Under the pieces are notes generated by a model that ran no database searches, was not told the DNA's origin, and saw nothing but the letters and a program-made list of their open reading frames with translations. 64,000 nt of DNA from Monarcha castaneiventris obscurior (lineage: Eukaryota; Chordata; Aves; Passeriformes; Monarchidae), in contig JAMPIT010000484.1 of the NCBI GenBank assembly GCA_026261815.1, forward strand, positions 9,150,501-9,214,500, given 5' to 3'. Position numbers and translations under genes: made by a program. Shown piece after piece: positions 57,956 to 64,000 of this stretch; positions within the stretch are counted from its first letter, which is position 1; each line of letters opens with the position of its first letter.

Positions 57956-58091
57956 GGCCCCGCCCGCCGCTCCGGTCTGTTTGTGCCGCGCCGAAGTTCC
58001 GAGCGGGCCGACAACGGAGACAGGCCCGAGCCCGTGACGCACTTCCGGGAGCCGCCGGGAGCGCCCACGTGACACGAGAGGGTGCCACGTG
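57600..58091 (-). promoter_or_regulatory. USP19: USP19 CpG-island promoter and first noncoding exon
   Basis: CpG-dense from about 57.6 to 58.4 kb. The donor at 57954-57955 fits a first noncoding exon ending at 57956 and starting near 58.02-58.06 kb. Upstream lie an ETS-type CACTTCCGG (58040-58048), a TGACG half-CRE (about 58034) and two CACGTG E-boxes, each within CCACGTGACACG (58066-58071 and 58086-58091). No TATA box. Confidence 0.65.
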
Positions 58092-58422
58092 ACACGGGAT
58101 CGGGGGTGGCGCCGGCGCGTTCCTGCGGCACCGGGAGCGGGGGCAGTGTGCGTGTCCCGGTCCTGTCCGCGGGCGTTCCGCGTCTGTCCTGTGGGGGACC
58201 CGGGTTTGATCCGTGGGAGTGCCGGGCTGGTCTGTGGGGGTCCCGCGTGTGCTGTGCCCCCGAGCCCCGCTGCCGATTCCCGGCCCCACCGCCCGACCCC
58301 AAGTCCCGCTGTGGCCCACACCCGGAGGCGGCCAGCTCCCACCCTGGGGGAAGCCGCTGCGGGCCCCCGGGGCAGACGGGCCCACGGCACGGGGCGGAGG
58401 TGAGGTGGTCTTGCTCTGTAAC

Positions 58423-58428
58423 TTTATT
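58423..58428 (-). terminator. LAMB2: LAMB2 polyadenylation signal AATAAA
   Basis: Plus-strand TTTATT, about 110 bases beyond the LAMB2 stop codon at 58536-58538. It lies only about 330 bases from the USP19 promoter E-boxes, so LAMB2 ends right at the USP19 promoter. Confidence 0.85.
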
Positions 58429-58535
58429 CACACGGGGGTACCCTGCAGCGCCCCCCGCCCACCTCTGCAGGGGCAGGTGGAGGCCGGGCGGCAGGAGGCT
58501 GGGTGCTCCAGGGGGGTCCGGGCCTCTCCGGGGGT

Positions 58536-61500
58536 TCACTGGCAGGTATTGTAGATCTGGACCTGCTGGTTGATGGTGGCCAGCACCTCCCTCATTCTGG
58601 CCTCCAGCCCGCCCAGCTGGGCTGCTTTGGTGTCCAGCACCCGCTCGTTCCGCTCGTACTCCTCCTCCAGCACTGCAGGGACGGGGGAACATGAGTCAGC
58701 CTGGCCCCCCACCACTGCCCCCACCACCGCCCCAGCATGCCCCCCCGGTCTCACCTCGCAGCCGCTGCAGCTTGTCCTGGGCGTCCTGCAGCAGCCCTGC
58801 GGCCTCCTCCCGCAACTGCTGTGCCCGGCTGCCCGCCTGCCGCGCACCCTGCGCCCGGTGCTCCACCAGCTCCTGTGCTGTCCGGTACCGGTCCCGAAGT
58901 GGCCCCTCCAGCACCTGCTGGGCAGCGGGGCTGGTCACCAGGATGCTCTGGGGACCCCTGCTGCCACATTGGTGCCCCCAGGTTACCCACCTGCTTGGCC
59001 TCGCCGGCTCGGTCCCGTGCAGTGCTGGCTGCCTCCTGGGCACGTGTGGCTGCCAGGCTGTTGTTGGCACGTTTCACCTTCAGGGCATCGGTCTGCCTGT
59101 CCAGGAGCCCAATCTGCTCCATGGCACCCACCAGCTGCTGCTCTGCACTTCCTGTTTGGGTCTGCATCTGGGGATCGGTGGCATGGGGGTTTGGTGTGGT
59201 CGCACTGACTGCATGGTGGGGATGAGGTCCCGTGGTCATAAGGGATGGGGCTCTTACCACGCTAAGGGCTCTCTCGCTGTGCTGGATGTCACCAGCAGCT
59301 TGCTGCAGTGCCTGCTCTGCCATGCCCTGGGCTTGCCGCGCCTCCTCCAGTGCCTGCCGCACTGCCCCGGCTGTGCCCTGCACTCCCTGTGCCCGTGACC
59401 TGTGGCCAGATGGCAAGGTTTCAGCACAGCCTGGGCTGGGGGTCCCTGGAGGGATTGCATCTTCACATCCCTGGGCTCACCTGGCCCGCTGGGCATCCTG
59501 CAGCAGCTGCCCAGCCCGATGCACATCACCAGCCGTCTGCTCCAGGATGGCATCCACGCTGGCCAGGCTGCGCACCCGCGTCTTGATCTCCTCGGCCAGG
59601 CGGTGGATCTGGTCCGGTGCAGCGGGAAGTGACAGCTCCAGTACCCGGCTGGCTACCACCTCGATGCTCTCAGGATCAGCCCCCTCCTCTGCAGGTGGAA
59701 GCAGTCATTGTGTTCCCTACGGCATGCCAAGGTGGAAGGAGCAGGCAGACCAAAGGGCAGAGTGGAACATGGGACAGGGTGCGGGGGCCAGAGATGGTTG
59801 GAGGGCACAGGACGCTTGGGGCAGGGCAGGGACCATGCAATGCAGCATGGGGCAGGGGTGGCACAGCTCACATGCAGTGTCGGGACAGTGCAGGGTCAGC
59901 GCAGTGTGGTGCAGGTGCAGACCCACAAAGCGCTGGGCAGGGGTGGCCAGCCCTCCCGGCATGCCAGCACTCACGGCTCAGGAAGGCCTTGACATTGCTG
60001 ATTAGCTCCCTCAGCTCCTTGTTGGAGCTCTCCACACGGACCCTGGTCTGGTTCGCCTTGTCCAGGGCTGCCTGCGCTCGTAATCGGGCCTCGTCTGCCT
60101 TCCCCTTGGCCTCTGCCACCTGAGCATGGGCAGAGACCCTCGGTGCCAGCCCCAAGGGCTGCAGAGTGTGGCTGTGCCACCAGATCGCACCAGCACCCAT
60201 GTGCCACACACCTTGTGGGAGAGCTGGGCCATGTCGCTGGCAGCCTGACGCAGCTCCTCCTGGGCATGGCGTGCCCGGTCCAGGGCACTGTCAGCCTTGG
60301 ATACGGCTCCACCACAGCTCAAACCGCCACAGCGTCGTCCCCCATCCTCATCCCTGCACCCGGCACCCCCACAAGGGCTCTCAGCACAGGGCACATCACC
60401 CACTGCACCGCAGACCTGCAAGGCAGCCTGGGATCAGGGCAGCCCTGGATACCACTCCCCCAGTCCCCTCCCTAGGTCCCACCTTCTCGTTGAGCGGATA
60501 CAGGCTCAGTGCCTCTGCCCTTGCTGCCAGGTCCATCAGTGCCCGCCGGCTGGCTGCATTGTGGCGATTGAATTCATCCCGCTGGCTGGCCAGGAGCTGC
60601 TCAGTGCGGTGACGAGTGGCTGCTGAGATGCTGACAGGGCTGCCCACAGCACGGGTGGAGGAGTCCGCCTCGCGCTCGGCCTCCCGTGACTCCCCATAGG
60701 ACTGGCGAATACTGTCATAGGCACCTGGGAGGGCAGGGACACTGTCAGACCCCTGGCCGTGGCCTGACCACCCTGGCCTGGCTCTGTGGTATGGCTCACC
60801 AAGGAAATTGGAGGTCTTGAGCGCATGCAGCTGCTGTTCCAAGTCCTGCAGGCTGTGGTTGAGGGCGCGGGCACCCCGGTCCACAGTGTTCAGCACATGG
60901 CTGGCATTGAAGTTGGCATCCTGAGCAGCCGTCAGCTCCCCTTCTACCCGTGTCAGCCTCTCAGTTGCCTCCTCGATCTGCCGCCTGCAAGGGAAGGGGG
61001 TGAAAAGCTGCCCCCAGGGCTACCCCAGGAGCCATGCCCTGTGCCAGGTGCTCACCGCAGCCCCTCCATGGTGTGTGTCAAGTGGACAGTGGTAGCAGCA
61101 GTGGCGTTGCGGGTGGCCACCACATCACGTACAGTGGCCAGGTTCTCCTCCAGCCGCCGGAAGGTGCCCTCAAAGGCGCCAGCAGCCCCGGTGTGCTGCA
61201 GGAGGCTGGCCCGCTGTACCAGTGCTCGGGTGCGGGCAGCCAGATCCTGCACCACACGGTCCCAATCCCCGAAGCAGGGATGGCAGGGCTGGCAGGCAGG
61301 AAAGGTACCAGCAAAGCCCCGGGCACACTGATCACAACGGACTCCAGAGATGCCAGGCCGGCAGTCGCAGTGGCCGCTGCTGCGGTGGCACTGGGCACTG
61401 GCTATGCCACGGGGGTCACAGTCGCAGGCTGCAGGGAGAATAGTGTCAGGGCACCACGGGGCCCGCTGTGGTCCCCCTGCTGGCACCGGCTCTCACCTCG

Positions 61501-63948
61501 GCACTGCTGCCGCGGGTCGCCCCAGTGGTGATCCTGGCAGTCAGTGCAAGTCCGGCCCCCAAAGCCTGGCCGGCAGGAGCACTGCCCTGTGAACTGACAG
61601 ACATGGCATGGCCAAGGCTGGCACTGATGCAGCACACCTCCAGCCCCATCCCATCCCCCCAACCCCTGTCCCTATCGTGTCTCACCTGGTTGCAGGTGGG
61701 TGTCAGCGAGTGCTGGGGGTGACAGGCACAAGGCTGGCAGCCCTGCCCGCTGGCCAGGTTCCAGAAGTTGGGGCTGCAGCGGTCACAGCTCTGGCCCTCC
61801 ACATGGGGCAGGCAGTGGCACTGCCCACTGTGCCTGTCACAGTGGCACTGCTGCGGCCCACAGGTGCTGGCGTCAGTGCCCAGGGGGTTGCAGGAGCAAC
61901 CTGGAACCAAGAGGCACTGAGCAGAGGTAGAGATGAGGGAATGAGAACAGGGATGGGGATGAGATTGGGATGGAGATGGGATGGAAGTTCTGATGGGGAC
62001 AGAGCAGGAGTGGGATGATGATGGATGAGGGTGGAGACAGGATGGAGACAGAGATTAGGCAAGGATGAGGTGGGGACTGGATGGAGGTGGAATGGGAGCA
62101 GCATGAGAACTGGTGGTGGGGATGGGATGGAGATGGGACCAGGATCAGGAATAAGGACAGGATGGGGACAGAAGGATGGCAGATGGATGGCAATGGGGAC
62201 AGGAATGGGCATGAGAATAGGATGTAGATGGGATGGAATAAGCTGGACATGGGGACAGGGACTGGGCCACAGTGCTGGGCCTGGGCAGAGGAGACAACCT
62301 TATTCCAGGGCAGGGCTGCAGGGACTCCACAGCACTGTGCACAAGCAGGGGCAGCCATGGGTGCACATGGTCCCCAAGGACATGTTGGGCCCTGGAGGCA
62401 AGTCTGTCTCGGCAGTGGTTACTCACGCCTGCAGCTGTGTCGTGTGGCATCTCCATAGAAGCCGGGTTGGCACTCAGCACAGTGGGGCCCTGCCGTGTTG
62501 TAGAGGCAGCGCAGGCACTGCCCTGTGCGCCGGTCGCATGCCTCCGGGTCCGTCACATCGATGTTATCATGGCACTGGCAGGGCAAGCAGCGCCCACCCT
62601 GCAGAGGGTCCCCATAGTACCCAGGGGCACACTCATCACAGCGGGAACCTGCTGACACAGAGTGCTGGGCAGTGCCCGGGCACAGGGCACCCCGGAGGGC
62701 ACTGAGTGTGCTGTGGCAGGTACCCACCTGTGTACCCAGGGCTGCAGTGGCAGATGACCTGTTGGGAGCGGCTGTCTTGGTAGCAGGAGGCAGCGAAGTG
62801 GCGGGGGGTGCTGGGCCCCTCAGGACAGGGGCAGGGCCGGCAGTGCTGCCCGGAGCCCAGCGCTGGGTTCCCAAAGTGTCCGGCTGCGCACCTGCGGGCA
62901 AGAGGTCAGCAGGAGCTGGGGCTGCTGGCAGCACCCTGCCCCAGTCTGGGCATGTGCCCCACCTACCTCTGGCACCTTTCACCATCTGTGTGGTCACGGC
63001 AGCGCAGGCAGCTGCCTGTCCGAGGGTCGCAATTCTCAGCATGCCCGTTGCACTGGCAGGGCCGGCAGACGGGGAAGCCCCAGTGGCCAGGCTGGCAGCG
63101 GTCACAGCGTGGGCCATGGGTGCCCTCACGGCAGGGGCACTGCCCTGTGGTGCTGTCGCAGATGGTGCTCACTGAACCCTCACGGCTGCACTGGCATGCT
63201 GGAAAGCACAGCACCCACAGCGTCTGCTCCCGAGCTGTAGAGAGCATCCCCTCCCCACGCCCCCAGCCCTGGGGCGCCCAGGCTCCTCTCCCACTGGCAC
63301 TCACGTTGGCACCCGCCAGGCCCAAAGCCAAAGGATCCTGGGGAACAGCGGTGACAGCGCCGTCCCATGACATTGGGTTTGCACTGGCACTGCCCGCCCT
63401 GGGGCTGGCACTCAGCACTGAGAGAGCCCTGGGGATCGCAGAGGCAGGCTGCAGGCAGAGAGCAGGGTCAGTGTCAGCTGCTGTGGGACAGGGTGCAGGA
63501 CAGGGTGTGGGGCGGTACTCACGCAGCGCCCCGTCATGCAGGATGGCCGAGAGGCTATGCAGGAGGCTGGAGCAGGGCTCGGCCATGGGTGAGGGCCCTG
63601 CAGCATGGAAGGGCTGGGCACAGTGGTACCGCTCAAAGGTCTCCCGGCGCTCCATGGAGCTGGGGTCGCCCGCAATGAACATCTCCAGTGAGGAGTAACG
63701 GGGCAAGAGCACCAGCTACGGGACGAAGTCAGTGGGGTGTCATGTCCCTCTCTCCCTATGTTCCTTATGGCTGCATCCTATCCCCCTGAAGGGTTGCTGT
63801 CCCCCCTCCCACTGCCCATCTGCCCCTCACCGAATCAATGAGCACGCTGGCAGTGGAATCCTGCCGAGCAGCAGCACAGCCCAGCTCTAGGCGGAGGGTG
63901 TAGGAGATACCCTGCTCCAGACAGATGGGCTGGGACAGCACCACGTAC
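58536..63948 (-). CDS. LAMB2: LAMB2, laminin beta-2 chain (3' part; 5' exons lie outside the window)
   Basis: Secreted basement-membrane subunit of laminins at the neuromuscular junction and kidney glomerulus. Exons 5' to 3': 63831-63948, 63523-63715, 63305-63448, 62967-63198, 62728-62891, 62428-62648, 61686-61900, 61497-61593, 61056-61428, 60800-60984, 60483-60724, 60212-60415, 59975-60119, 59481-59688, 59258-59399, 58991-59167, 58755-58914, 58536-58672. The first two finish laminin domain IV (type B). The next seven encode Cys-rich LE/EGF-like repeats (CxCxxxG patterns). The rest are the heptad-repeat coiled coil, interrupted by the Cys-rich beta-specific alpha domain (CGAVGDVPC...CGGLSCGG, exon 60212-60415). 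It ends QVQIYNTCQ, whose Cys makes the interchain disulfide. An LRE tripeptide ([10 protein letters not shown]) lies in exon 58755-58914. Beta-2 rather than beta-1 is favoured by the QARS1-USP19 neighbourhood and the C-terminal sequence. Confidence 0.95.
61915..62260. repeat. G/A-rich degenerate minisatellite in a LAMB2 intron
   Basis: Loose GATGGGGATGGGATGGAGATGGGA-like units of about 6-25 bases, in pieces, on the plus strand between exons 61686-61900 and 62428-62648. Composition and unit resemble the 30.8-31.4 kb repeat in the SLC6A8-type gene. Confidence 0.75.
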
Positions 63949-64000
63949 CTGGATGGGGGCAAAGCAGAGCAGCCAAAGGGCAGCCATGTACCTCCAGTGA

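Overview
The window is vertebrate nuclear DNA, almost certainly from a bird. It has short GT-AG exons and CpG-island promoters. It carries truncated CR1 LINE 3' ends, the typical avian repeat, and no Alu or L1. All recognisable genes lie on the minus strand, so the right edge is upstream. From right to left the order is LAMB2 (partial), USP19, an SLC6A8-type creatine transporter, a single-exon gene joining two beta/gamma-crystallin domains to an aerolysin-like pore-forming module, QARS1, and QRICH1 (partial). QRICH1-QARS1-USP19-LAMB2 matches human 3p21.31. The transporter and the crystallin/aerolysin gene sit between QARS1 and USP19, which are neighbours in mammals.

Layout. 1-19.2 kb: the 5' two-thirds of QRICH1, AT-rich, with long introns, one CR1 fragment (about 8.29-8.53 kb) and a CpG-island promoter at about 19.1 kb. 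20.35-26.7 kb: complete QARS1 in 24 coding exons (about 786 aa). 27.5-28.8 kb: the intronless crystallin/aerolysin gene (352 aa). 30.2-36.0 kb: SLC6A8-type gene in 14 coding exons, with a 15-codon upstream ORF and two palindromic CREs in intron 1. 36.7-58.1 kb: USP19, 26 coding exons for the membrane form, plus a separate distal last exon ending in MEEVD. 58.4-64.0 kb: the 3' 18 exons of LAMB2, from the end of laminin domain IV to the C-terminus. Intergenic gaps are small; LAMB2's poly(A) signal lies only about 0.35 kb from USP19's promoter E-boxes.

The genes are not an operon and most are unrelated housekeeping or tissue genes: a stress-response transcription regulator, a tRNA synthetase, a creatine transporter, an ER/cytosolic deubiquitinase and a basement-membrane laminin chain. 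The most unusual is the crystallin/aerolysin gene, which belongs to the family of amphibian epidermal differentiation-specific proteins and the alpha subunit of frog beta-gamma-CAT. Exon edges were placed by hand from splice consensus, reading phase and protein similarity; expect errors of 1-2 bases at some boundaries. No tRNA, rRNA, CRISPR array or intact mobile element was seen.
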